Positions 24,615 through 36,500 of a stretch of DNA of 64,000 nt are shown here, piece by piece; positions within the stretch are counted from its first letter, which is position 1, and every line of letters begins with the position of its first letter. The DNA comes from Gordionus sp. m RMFG-2023 (lineage: Eukaryota; Nematomorpha; Gordioida; Chordodea; Parachordodidae). A program made the translations under genes and the position numbers. The notes beneath the pieces were generated by a model. The model ran no database searches. It was not told the DNA's origin and worked only from the letters and a program-made list of their open reading frames with translations. Where the stretch lies: the NCBI RefSeq assembly GCF_954871325.1, contig NC_088776.1, positions 16,492,052 to 16,556,051 of the forward strand, written 5' to 3'.

Positions 24615-25210
24615 AATAGGTGCCCCGCCTTCCAACTTGAAGATTGTAGAAGGCAAAGTAGACAAGCTCAATAGGAACGGTATAAATTTGCATAATTAGT
24701 AGATTTATACATATTTTTTAGATGATGAAATTATATTAGAGACAGTGGTTTCTAAAAAAGATGTTAAAAATCTTTTTATTCCTACAAATAGGAATTGGAA
24801 AATATACCACTCACTTCGCTATAATTGGGATATCAAGAAAAGATATCCCAAATTTAAAAATGGCATCATGAGTGAAAATTTTTCCACTGAAAGGATAATT
24901 GGCGATGGTAATTGTCTTTTCAGGTATGGATAATTAAAATAAATAAATTGTTAATCATTACTATAGATGTATAAGCAAAGAAATTTGCGAGGATGAATGC
25001 CACTATCACTTCCTGATATCGGAATGTGTGCGCTTTATGAAAAGTAAAGACGTGGCAGAGCAGATGGAGGGGTTTCTGGGAGAACCCGTTGACGCGTACC
25101 TGGAGAGGACGGGCATGGCTCAAAATGCCGTTTATGGTACAGAGGTGCTGGAGATAGTTGCAATGGCAACTATGCTCCAGACAAATATTTTAATACATAC
25201 TATTAAAAAA
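24615..25210 (+). CDS. OTU-family cysteine protease gene, partial, transposon-linked
   Basis: OTU proteases cleave ubiquitin-type chains. The coding pieces read APPSNLKIVEGKVDKLN, then ETVVSKKDVKNLFIP...ERIIGDGNCLFR, then CISKEICEDECHYHFLISE...VYGTEVLEIVAMATMLQTN. The GDGNCLFR motif carries the catalytic Asp and Cys, and the YGTEVEI-like segment is the usual region before the catalytic His. A 43-nt GT-AG intron at about 24924-24966 sits just after GDGNCLFR, and the frame continues across it in phase. The last exon is less AT-rich than its surroundings. The C-terminal His part is not seen; the frame runs into AT repeats, so the gene is truncated. The tail downstream matches the tail of integrase copy 1, so I infer it belongs to that transposon family. 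Confidence 0.72.
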
Positions 25211-25298
25211 TTAAGTAATATTAAAAAATTTAATGTAAATATTTATTTAATAAATCATAGCGAACATTTTGATCGCATAATTAATTTATTTAATATTT

Positions 25299-25373
25299 AT
25301 ATCGCATATATTATTTATATCGCATATATTATTTATATCGCATATATTATTTATATCGCATATATTATTAATT
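25299..25373. repeat. 18-bp tandem repeat
   Basis: About four copies of tatatcgcatatattatt stand head to tail. Scattered cgcat motifs occur at the matching place behind integrase copy 1 (6.16-6.24 kb). Confidence 0.85.
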
Positions 25374-25770
25374 AATTTTTTTGATCTTTATATTTACAAA
25401 TTAAATAAAGGATTTTAATAAATTATTCTGAAAATTGTTTCTAACTTTATATAGATTTTCGAATTAAACCTTAAATAAATATATAAATTTTTAACACTTA
25501 ATATTAAATCTAATAATATCTAAAGAGAATAAGGCAAAATTGCCTTAAATATCATAGGATATAGAAAAGATAATATTTATTATTCATACGTCAGTTATAA
25601 ATGCCAATATCCCTAAATTTATTATATTTAATATTTATATGTCAGTCATAAACGTTAATATCACTAAAAAATATAATATTTAATATATGCACGTCAGTCA
25701 TAAACGTCAATATCACTAAATATTGGAGTATATTTTGATCAGAGTATTTTTAAAACATTACACCGGGTAT
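25374..25770. repeat. Shared transposon tail with cgtcag minisatellite
   Basis: This collinear relative of 6.2-6.5 kb contains aattaaataaag, ttcgaattaaacctt, aggcaaaattgcc and then three to four copies of cgtcagtcataaacgtcaat. It ends in gagtatttttaaaacattac and then accggg. It links the OTU gene to the integrase element. Confidence 0.72.
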
Positions 25771-26763
25771 GTTTAAAAAAATTAAGTCCGGATTTGGATC
25801 TTTTATATTCATAGGCATTTAACGCCAAGCAAGGATAGATAATTGAAAAATTAGCTCAAAACATACAAAATACAATTATCCCTAAGAAATTTTTGTGTAT
25901 TAATTTATATTTCCAACATTTAAATTTTTTATACTTTATATATTTTAAAGGATCAAAAAATTAAAATTTCAATTTTGGGTTATTTAAGTGATTCATATCG
26001 TGGTTATATTCATTTTATATTTTATAATTCACACTTATTTTATAGTTTTTTATGCAGGTTTATATATATAATTTTTTTGTAATTCACATTAATTTAAAAT
26101 TGTGTATTAGAAAAGTTATTAGTCCTAATAAATTTATGCTTAGTATTTTTAATTAACAATAATATTTTTTAAAAATATTTATTACCCCCCCCCCCCCAGA
26201 CCAAATTCCTGCGTATAGATGTTTTTCCATAAATGAATATTAAATTTTTATATATTTTATAAAAATTTGTTTGCTACTTGTGATAAATTGTATTAAAATA
26301 TTATTATATATTTTATAAAAAAAGAATAGAACATTCTATTCAAAATTTAATTAAAATAATGAATTAATAAATAAATACGATGTGATTCTTTTGAAATTAA
26401 ATAAACGGTATATATATTAAAGTTAATAAGTAGTCGTAATCGTTTTATTATACTATTAAAATTTAAATTGGCAATATTTTATTTGCTAGATCTTCTAAAA
26501 GCAAATTAAGTCCGTGAGATAATACATTCGATAATTGGATATTTAAATTCTCACAAACGTTAGGCTTTCCACATTACTTACATTATATATTATGATCTCA
26601 ATTTTTGTTTCTATTTCTCCAATTACTCTAATAAATTCACCAGATATAAATATTCTCCCGTATGCATATTGGTCCCAAAACAATAACAAAATTTGATACT
26701 CTGGCAGGTCACGTGACAAGTAACAGATTTAATTTTCCCTATGGTATCTCCAAATTTGACAAT
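25771..26763. other. AT-rich upstream region of the PAXBP1-like gene
   Basis: No gene seen. A 13-base C run sits near 26186-26198. An in-frame ATG at 26662 would add 34 residues before the chosen start, but that segment resembles nothing in the family. No promoter motif stood out in such biased sequence. Confidence 0.5.
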
Positions 26764-27550
26764 ATGTTTGGATTGAAAAAGAAGAAGAAGAATCTACGTC
26801 AAAAAATAGTTATAGTTAACTCCGATGAAGAAATTGAAGATAATAAAACTATTAATGATGTTAATTTCTCAAAAAATTTAATAGCACAACCACTTTTGAG
26901 TTTTGGTGATGAAGATGGTTATACAATATATATATTTTTTATCTAAATACTATTTACAGGAGAAGACCAGGAGATGTTTAAGATTAAAAAATCTTACAAA
27001 AGTCGATTGATATCAAAGTCAATAAAAAAGGACAAGTTGAAAGACACAGTGGAAATTTTAAATGTATTAGATGATGACAAAACATTAAATAAAAATTACG
27101 ACTCAAATATAAAATTACATAATCCTTTAAAACCTAAAGTGACTTTAAAAAGATAAATTTGTAAATATTTCTTATATAGAAAATATATTCCACTGAAATA
27201 TTACCTATTCAAATATTAGAAAAAGTGATTGAAGATGATGAACAAAAAGATGTTGATGATCCATTAAAATCTACTTTGCAAGGTTCATGAATTTTTTTTT
27301 TGAAATACCCATCCAATATTATTTTTTATTTATTTCATCTATAAATAATAGCTGGTGAGATTCCTAATGCAGCTATGATATTTGCTGCTAGGAAACAAAG
27401 GCAGTATGTTAGGGAAACATTGAATGAAACTCCTAATACAAATAATCACAATGAAATCTTGCAAATTAAAGAATATTCTGACAATGGTTTTAGCAAAATG
27501 AATTTAGATGATACAATAAGATATGCCTCAACAAAATCTAGACTAATTAG
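26764..27550 (+). CDS. PAXBP1: PAXBP1-like exons 1-4 (N-terminus)
   Basis: Four exons (residues 1 to about 211) are joined by introns of 42, 41 and 69 nt. The start MFGLKKKKKNLRQ matches the family's MFRKARRVNVRKR. LLSFGDEDGEDQEMFKIKKS spans the first splice and matches the family's LLSFQDEE...EVFKVKKS. GEIPNAAMIFAARKKRQYVR in exon 4 is the strongest family block (GEIPDAAFIHAARKKRQ). The chosen start gives the family N-terminus. Confidence 0.93.
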
Positions 27551-30500
27551 GTTTTTATTAATTTATGTACTAGCTATGCATATTCAATTATTTTTTGGTT
27601 ATGGCCTGGTTCTGCCTTATTTTATTTTTTAGACCAAAGCTAAGCTCTCAAGTCACCTCAAATTGGACAAGGCTGGATCCAAGTTTTAAAAATTTAAAAA
27701 TTTGGTAGAATTGGGTTTAAAAAATAAATCATGTTGGGCTGGAGAGAAGGGTTACAGCCTAAAATTATTTTAAAAAAATGTGGGAAAAGAAAATGTTTTA
27801 CTTCTATTATTTTTTTTTCTTTTAATTTATTTTAATTAAATTTAATTATTACCTCTTTGTTATGTTATCTTTTGTCTCAGAGAATTAAGTATTATAGACT
27901 CTAAAAACTATTTTTTTGACTCAACTCCACCCAAGACCTCATTTTAATTTTTTTATATCTAGGCCCATTCAGTGGCTCGATTTTATAAATCATAATAGGG
28001 AAAAAATATTTATTTTATTCTTTATTTTAATATTATGCATTAAATTTAAATATTCACTAACTTGGATATTTTATTTTATTTATTAGAAATTTGATATGAA
28101 AATCCCCCCCCCCTTGGTGTGGTGATATGCAGGCCTGTAAGTCTATCATTCTTCATCTCTCTTTAATAATATGCATTCTAACGCAAGAAGAACTTGTTAG
28201 AAATAGCATATTTGACAATAAATATAATAGCATGATGTAATTTATAAGTGTTATAATTATACCTATTTTAAATTATTTAATTGTAAATTAATCTCTTAAA
28301 TGCTGCTACTCTTTATTATTACTACATTTTCATTTAATCGAATTCCCTTTAAATAATATTTTTATTTAAACATAAATTAAATGCTTCTTTTTCAGTATCA
28401 CTTATTTGAAATTTATAATTATACCAATTTTTTTTATATAAATAAATTATTTTTTGTATGTGAGATCCATTTTTTAAGAGAAAACTCTTTTGATAATTAT
28501 TTAATATTATTAGTAAATTTTTAATTAAAATAAGGCAAAATTTCTTTGCTTCAATTATTAATTAAATTAAAAAAATAAGTTAAATATGGCCAAGAATAAT
28601 AAAAAGGATAGTCGGTCCATTGCCATAACATTGGCTAGATTACTTTGCAGAAATGAGAGCCAGAAAAATGTTACACTATCTTGTCCTGGAGACCCTTGTG
28701 ACAGGTCTATGGTAACATTGACCTTTTTGTGGATTCTAGACAGGTCCACAGAGAAGTTTGTTTATACATAGCTATAATAAAAGAGATTTATTATATTTAA
28801 CACAAAGAAGAAACAATCGGCATTGAACATGATAAAATGTACTGTTAAATAAATTCATAATAGACCTGTGTGCCACCATCGTCCACCCTTTTTAGACATT
28901 TCCTACTGCCACCGATTTTACATGATGTTGTACTTATAAATATCTTTAAATAGAACACAACAACTTCTATAAAAATATTTACAGGATTTTCCATTCAAAA
29001 ACGGAAAAGGTCCGATCAAAAAAGGAAAAAAAGGAAAAAGTTCAATCAAAAAAGGAAAAAGTTCAATCAAAAAAGGAAAAGGCCCAAACAAAAAAGGAAA
29101 AGTGTCAATCAAAAAAGGAAAATTCCTAAAAAGAAAGGAAAAAGTCTGATCAAAAAAGTAAAAGGTTCAATCAAAAAAAAAGTGTCAAACAGAAAATAGA
29201 AAACAAAATATCATAATACATATCAGATTTGGTCTGGATAGGATATGATCCTTTTGATTGATATTAGAATATGCACCTTTATACTATATAAATATAATTA
29301 TGTAATTATAATAGCATAAAGTATCTCCATGTCATATTTAATTAATAGTTTAAAAAAAATTGGTTACCTTTATACTTCCTATTTATATAAACTCAAAGTA
29401 TGCTGAGTTGATTATTGAAAAATGGTATTTAGCTTGTAAATCCAATTTCACCTTTTTTCACCTTTTTGTAAAGCGACAAAACGTATAAAGTTAATCATAA
29501 TTCGAGACTACCCAACGATACGAGGAAAAATGTCAATCGAAAAAAAAAATTAAAAGGAAAGGAAAAGTGTCAATCAAAAAAGGAAAATCGTAATTTTTTA
29601 AACTTTTTTTAAAAAAATTATAAATTTTTCTTAAATTTTTATTTATTTTTGAAATTCCTTCTTATTTTATTTCTAACTTTTTGCAATTTCTTTACTTTAT
29701 TTATACCTTTTCTCAATTTATTTTTCTTAATGTATCTTTTCTCAATTTATTTTTCTTACTGTATCTTTTCTCAATTTTTTTTCTTCTCATTTTTGAAATT
29801 TTTTTTAAGTATATATAATTTTACTAAATTTTTGGCAGACAACTTTTTTATTATAATTTTTTACATACAAATTATTTAATTACAATTACGATATATATTT
29901 AATATAGTAAGAAACAAAAATTTATATTAATCATTAATAATTTCTCCCCTTCTACATTTTGGAATATAGGTCTCTATATTTCTAAAATAATTTTTGGCAT
30001 TCTCCTCAGATATTCCTTTTTCACCATGCTCTATGAAACGAATTAATTCTTCCTCGTTCTAGGATTTTGATTTCTGACAAAATCCTTCTATTGAAAAAAT
30101 ACATTCTCAATAGGATTAAGATACAGACTGTAAAATGGTAAATATTTCAATGTATGCCCTCTTCTTTCGATCGATTCCCTATTTGTATGATTATGATTTA
30201 ATGGAAGAACATTATTCATCTCAAAAATCATATTAATCATGCTGCCTACAAAATGATTTAATATTTCATTTATAAAGTTGCTAAAATATATAGCATTGCA
30301 AGGGCCATCAAGAACTTCGAATCTAAATATTCCTGCAATTGTGAGAGCCGCAATGATAGTATAATTAATTGTCTTTATCCCTTGAACATTTTTAATTGCC
30401 TTTTTATTTATTTGTGAATATCCATATAACCTACTCATTGATACCCGTTCTCATCGATAAATATAAATTTATCTTTCATATATGCTACATCTAGTGTTGT

Positions 30501-33500
30501 TAAAAAGTCGAGTTCTTACGACTTGCGACTCGAGTCGTAGTCGTAAAAAACGGCTCCGACTCAAGCCGATCAAGGAGCCGCATGAGTCGGCTCACTTAGT
30601 CGGCTCACTTAGTCGGCTCGCTTAGTCGGCTCGCTTAGTGGGCTCAGAGGGTAGCTTGAGTTTATTTTAAATTTAGAGCCAAAAATTATTTTTGTTATTG
30701 AGAAATTTTAAATAATAGTAGAATTTTATTTATTTATTTTTAGTAAAATAATTTATTTTATTTATATTTTATTTAATGCAAATAATATGTTTTGATTTGA
30801 TTATAATAAAAATGGATTTATTTATTTGATTTTTTTTTAAATAAAAAAAAATTAATATTTTTGAGCTAAAAATTTTAAGCAAAAAATATTTTTTGAAGTA
30901 CAAAAATATTTTTGAAACATATTTTGCTGATTTTTTGAAGAAATTTTAATCTTTTGTTTTATCATAAAATTTTATTCTTTTTTTAATTATATCATAAATA
31001 AATAATCTTTTAGGTCAAATCTTCTATAGTTTTTTTTATATTATTTTTATAAATATATCTATATTTTAAGTTTATTATTAGAGGTGGCTTTTTCTAAATA
31101 TTTTTTTAATAAATATATTTATATTTTAAGAATATTAAAAGAGATGGTTTTTCTTTTTCTAAATAGTTTTTTTTTAAAATATATCTATATTTTAAGTATA
31201 TTAAAAAAGGTGGTTTTTCTAAATTATTTTTTTATTAATATTTATGTCAAACTTTTTTTTAATGCGACAATTGTCATATGCGTTATTTTTTAAGATTTTT
31301 GAAATTTTTGGACACAAAAGGGTTATAATATAATTTATATTGTAAAGATATTATATTATAAATTCAATAAAGATGTTCCCTGGAAAAATGATAATTATCA
31401 TAATAGGTAGGTATATTTTTGAACATATAAGATTTTTTTGTGACGCTAATGGGCATAAATATGTTTCTTTAACAGGTGAAATTTAATGTAGATGTACCCT
31501 AGATAAGTGACAATTGTCAAAATAGTTATTTTTAAACTTTTTTAAATTTTTTTGACGTAAATAGGCTAAAATAAGTACTGCTAATGTCTAAATAAAACTT
31601 CAGTGAAGATGTACCCTAGAAAAGTAACAATTGTCATAATCGTTGTTTTTAAAGTTTTTCGAATTTTTTTGACGTAAATGGGCTAAAATAAGCATTGCTA
31701 ACATGTTAAAATAAAATTTAAGTGAAGATGTACCCTAGAAAAGTAACAATTGTCATAATCGTTGTTTTTAAAGTTTTTCGAATTTTTTTGACGTAAATGG
31801 GCTAAAATAAGCATTGCTAACATGTTAAAATAAAATTTAAGTGAAGATGTACCCTAGATAAGTGACAATTGTCATAATCGTTGTTTTTAAAGTTTTTCGA
31901 ATTTCTTTGACGTAAATGGGCTAAAATAAGCATTGCTAACATGTTTAAATAAAATTTAAGTGAAGATGTACCCTAGATAAGTGACAATTGTCATAATCGT
32001 TGTTTTTAAAGTTTTTCGAATTTTTTTGACGTAAATGGGCTAAAATAAGCATTGCTAACATGTTTAAATAAAATTTAAGTGAAGATGTACCCTAGATAAG
32101 TGACAATTGTCATAATCGTTGTTTTTAAAGTTTTTCGAATTTTTTTGACGTAAATGGGCTAAAATAAGCATTGCTAACATGTTAAAATAAAATTTAAGTG
32201 AAGATGTACCCTAGATAAGTGACAATTGTCATAATCGTTGTTTTTAAAGTTTTTCGAATTTCTTTGACGTAAATGGGCTAAAATAAGCATTGCTAACATG
32301 TTTAAATAAAATTTAAGTGAAGATGTACCCTAGATAAGTGACAATTGTCATAATCGTTGTTTTTAAAGTTTTTAATTTTTTTGACGTAAATGGGCTAAAA
32401 TAAGCATTGCTTACATGTTTAAATAAAATTTAAGTGAAGATGTACCCTAGATAAGTGACAATTGTCATAATCGTTGTTTTTAAAGTTTTTCGAATTTTTT
32501 TGACGTAAATGGGCTAAAATAAGCATTGCTAACATGTTTAAATAAAATTTTAGTGAAGATGTACTATAGATAAGTGACAATTGTCATTATCGTTGTTTTT
32601 AAAGTTTTTCGAATTTTTTTGACGTAAATGGGCTAAAATAAGCATTGCTAACATGTTTAAATAAAATTTAAGTGAAGATGTACCCTAGATAAGTGACAAT
32701 TGTCATAATCGTTGTTTTTAAAGTTTTTCGAATTTCTTTGACGTAAATGGGCTAAAATAAGCATTGCTAACATGTTTAAATAAAATTTAAGTGAAGATGT
32801 ACCCTAGATAAGTGACAATTGTCATAATCGTTGTTTTTAAAGTTTTTCGAATTTATTGGACGTAAATGGGCTAAAATAAGCATTGCTAACATGATTAAAT
32901 AAAATTTTAGTGGAGATGTACCATAGATAAGTGACAATTGTCATAATCGTTGTTTTTAAAGTTTTTCGAATTTTTTTGACGTAAATGGACTAAAATAAGC
33001 ATTGCTAACATGATTAAATAAAATTTTAGTGGAGATGTACCATAGATAAGTGACAATTGTCATAATCGTTGTTTTTAAAGTTTTTCGAATTTTTTTGACG
33101 TAAATGGGCTAAAATAAGCATTGCTAACATGTTAAAATAAAATTTAAGTGAAGATGTACCCTAGATAAGTGACAATTGTCATAATCGTTGTTTTTAAAGT
33201 TTTTCGAATTTTTTTGACGTAAATGGGCTAAAATAAGCATTGCTAACATGTTTAAATAAAATTTAAGTGAAGATGTACCCTAGATAAGTGACAATTGTCA
33301 TAATCGTTGTTTTTAAAGTTTTTCGAATTTTTTTGACGTAAATGGGCTAAAATAAGCATTGCTAACATGTTTAAATAATATTTTAGTGGAGATGTACCAT
33401 AGATAAGTGACATTTGTCATAATCGTTGTTTTTAAAGTTTTTAGTGACATCTCTACTTTTTTTTGTTTTATTTTCTAAGACAAAGTTATATTTTTTAAGA

Positions 33501-36500
33501 CCAAATTTTGTTTTAAAGGACACAAATAAAATAATGATTATTTTTGGCAATTTTTACCCTTTTTATACGGTAAATATATTGAAATATATGTCGTATGGAT
33601 ATAGAATCCGCGGGGATTCGGAATCTCTTGATTTTAAATCATTTACTAAGGGCGATTTTTAGATTTTGAAAATCTGATTTTACTGGAATTGTATTTCGGT
33701 ATGTGTAGAGTACCCAAACTGTAAATTTCAAACAATTTTGCAATGAACTTTGGAACTACTCCTAAATTAATTTTTATGGATTTTTCATAAAAATTAAAAA
33801 ATACCAAAATTCTATTGCTGAAATTTATAGGGTAAATACTCTACACATGCTAGAATGCATTTCCATTTAAATCGGATTTTAAATTTTTTTAAATTGCCCT
33901 CGGTAAAGAATTAATCATGAGATTCCTAATCCCCAAGGATTCCATATTCCCATACGACATATATAATTATCAAAATAATATAACAAGACTCACCATGAGT
34001 CTTATAATCAGTATAACCAAATTCTAGCGCCATTGTTGCAAAACAAAATTATTGCGCCTAAACAAAAATATAATAACGATTAAAAAAAGAACCCACTCAT
34101 GACAGATAGTATAAATGTTTTCCCTATTTTGCGGAAGTCCTCTAAATAAAGGTAAAATATATAACAATCATAAATATATTTAAATCAAATCAATAATTGA
34201 ATAATTATGCTTTTTTTACCATAAAATTATAGTTTATAAAAGCTAGGAAAATATTTTCTGTCCCAACACCAGTACACTGAGTTAATGTATTTTCTCTGTT
34301 GCTGGTTTGATATTAGCTTCAAAAAGATCTTCATTATTTCCAGATAACTTGGATAAAATTATATTTATACATGATAACTACAGTGATAAACCCAGAAATA
34401 ACGCCGGTTTTTACTTACAAATGCAATTAAGATAGGATGAAATATTATATATTGTCATAATTATATTATTAAATATACATATAATGCAAAACCTGGCACT
34501 CTTAGATACTTCATTTTCCCAAACATTTATTTATCAGGATGGAATGTTTTATTTGTCTTACGTACCACATTATTGCAAATACTCTCAAATTTCAATACAA
34601 ACTTAGACTTCTTGACAAAAACAACCTTTGATTATTTGGTAAAGGTCCAATCTTTACATCTCTTTGCGAAATAATATCTCTTCTTATTTTGGTTAATTAT
34701 TAATAGATATTTTTTAGCCTATCATTAAACTAAGAAATAAAGTATCGGTATAAAAATTAAAATCATCTTATAAAATTTATAACCCAAATAATGAATCATT
34801 CTGTTGCAGGTAGAGACAGATAGTCTTTTTTGTACGTTTATCCATTGATGTTGTCATATTTTGAGGCCAATGCGAGCAGATTTAACGGGATCGATTAATT
34901 TATTAATATTGTCTCTGATCGTTTCTCTGCATAGTTAGAGTTTTTCGATATCTGAATTATTCATTCCTTCTTCAAAATCAAGAGAATGTTCTCCTGGGTA
35001 ATTGGTTCAATTGGAAATTCACCAGGCATTTTGAACTTAAAATTCAAAAATAATGGTAAAAACTAGAGTGTAACTAAGTTTAGTAGTTTAAATAGATGAT
35101 TTTACTTTCACTCTGACATTAGTTAGCGTTATTTTTGAATTATATTTTTCTATAAATTGCCTTAATTTCGAAATTAATTATACAAAATAAATATTAAATC
35201 ATGGAATCTCTAAACTAACCGTAAATATTATCATATTAAAATCATTTTGGTCAAAATATCAGAGACCTTCAGTGGTACCATTTCCACGGCCCGGCCCGGT
35301 TTAAAAAAACGGCCCGGCTTTAGGCCCGGCTCGGAATTTTTTAAAATTATATTCGACCTGGTATATTACAAAAAATTCACCTATTTGGTATTTTATCATA
35401 TTTTTCGGCGAGTATTATCATTTAATAAGCAAGCATATTAGCTAATGTTATTAAACGGCTCGTTTTGAGCCGATTTTTAATAACTGCTAACTCTTTCGTC
35501 AGAAAAATATTGACTAAGCCTCGAAATTTCGATACTATAATGTCTAGACCTTTGCTCCTTCTATGAGCAAAATTTTCAGGCTTGTATAATTTTTTTCTGG
35601 ATAAAAAACTGAGTTGGCCGTTTTTAAAGATCGGCTCAAAACGAGCCGTTTAACAACACTTTTATTTATTTTTATTCTAAACAGATATTTAGTATATTAC
35701 AAATTGATACTAACGCGTTTCTTTTTGAAGTAACGTTTACAGCACTACATTTATATGATATTTCTATTCCATAAATATTTTATAACAGAAAACATATTCA
35801 TGAAAGTGAGCATACGCCTCCTTTAATTTAGTATCATCTCACTCTCATTTTCATCATATCCCCTGAAATGTTTGTAAATGAAACCTTTTTTTAAAAAAGA
35901 TATTCGTTAGAGTGAACTCACTTTCGGCTAAATAAGTTTAAGTTGGCTGGACTCCTTTAAATTTTTTTAATACCTATCTTTATGGAATGGAATCTACCTA
36001 AGATCCTGTAAGTTTGAGGATTAATAAACATTCAACCCAAAAAAAAATTTGGAAAAATAAATATTTACCTAAAAAAATTGATTTTCATTTAAATATTAAA
36101 AGTGATTTTATTAACTACATTTATTTCAACAACAATTTTAATATTTTCAATACAAAAAATTAAATAATATTTTGCATATTAAAGAGAAGATGATAATGAT
36201 ATCAGTGATGCTGATGAAACTGAGACCTTTAATGAAATGAATGAATCCGAAGATAAATTCATAAATATGTCTACTATCTTGGAAAAAGAGTCGAAAGAAA
36301 AATATAGGAGCAAAAAGGAACTCCTAAAATATTTGGACAAGGATAGGCAAAAAAAAGAAAGGGGTCAAGAAAATCAGGAAAACAATTTATTGCGGACTCA
36401 TAAAGTTTCCATGCAGTCTTACGACAGTAACAATGATGAAAGTGGGAAAGGTTATATCACATCTTTTTTTAAAAAATTATATTTTGTTATATTTAATAAT

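Noticed and set aside
25236-25375. Protein made of IYIAYI repeats
   Set aside because: It is a translation of an 18-bp AT-rich tandem repeat beyond the end of the OTU frame.
26662-26763. Upstream in-frame ATG of the PAXBP1-like gene
   Set aside because: The 34 extra residues match nothing in the family, while MFGLKKKKKNLRQ fits the family N-terminus.
28567-28771. Small gene with frames on both strands
   Set aside because: Both 60-codon frames come from one patch with mirrored low stop frequency; no domain, start context or splice sites.
28918-29112. Hydrophobic Phe/Pro/Leu protein on the minus strand
   Set aside because: It is the translation of the purine minisatellite.
31255-33442. CRISPR-like regular repeat spacing
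   Set aside because: The whole 119-bp unit is conserved, with no unique spacers, and the context is a eukaryotic intron; it is a tandem satellite.
29927-35020. One Tc1-like transposon split by the satellite
   Set aside because: Both fragments contain the region around the first catalytic Asp (FIFIDENGY and FTKWSKVVF-KKSKFVL), so they overlap and must be two different elements.
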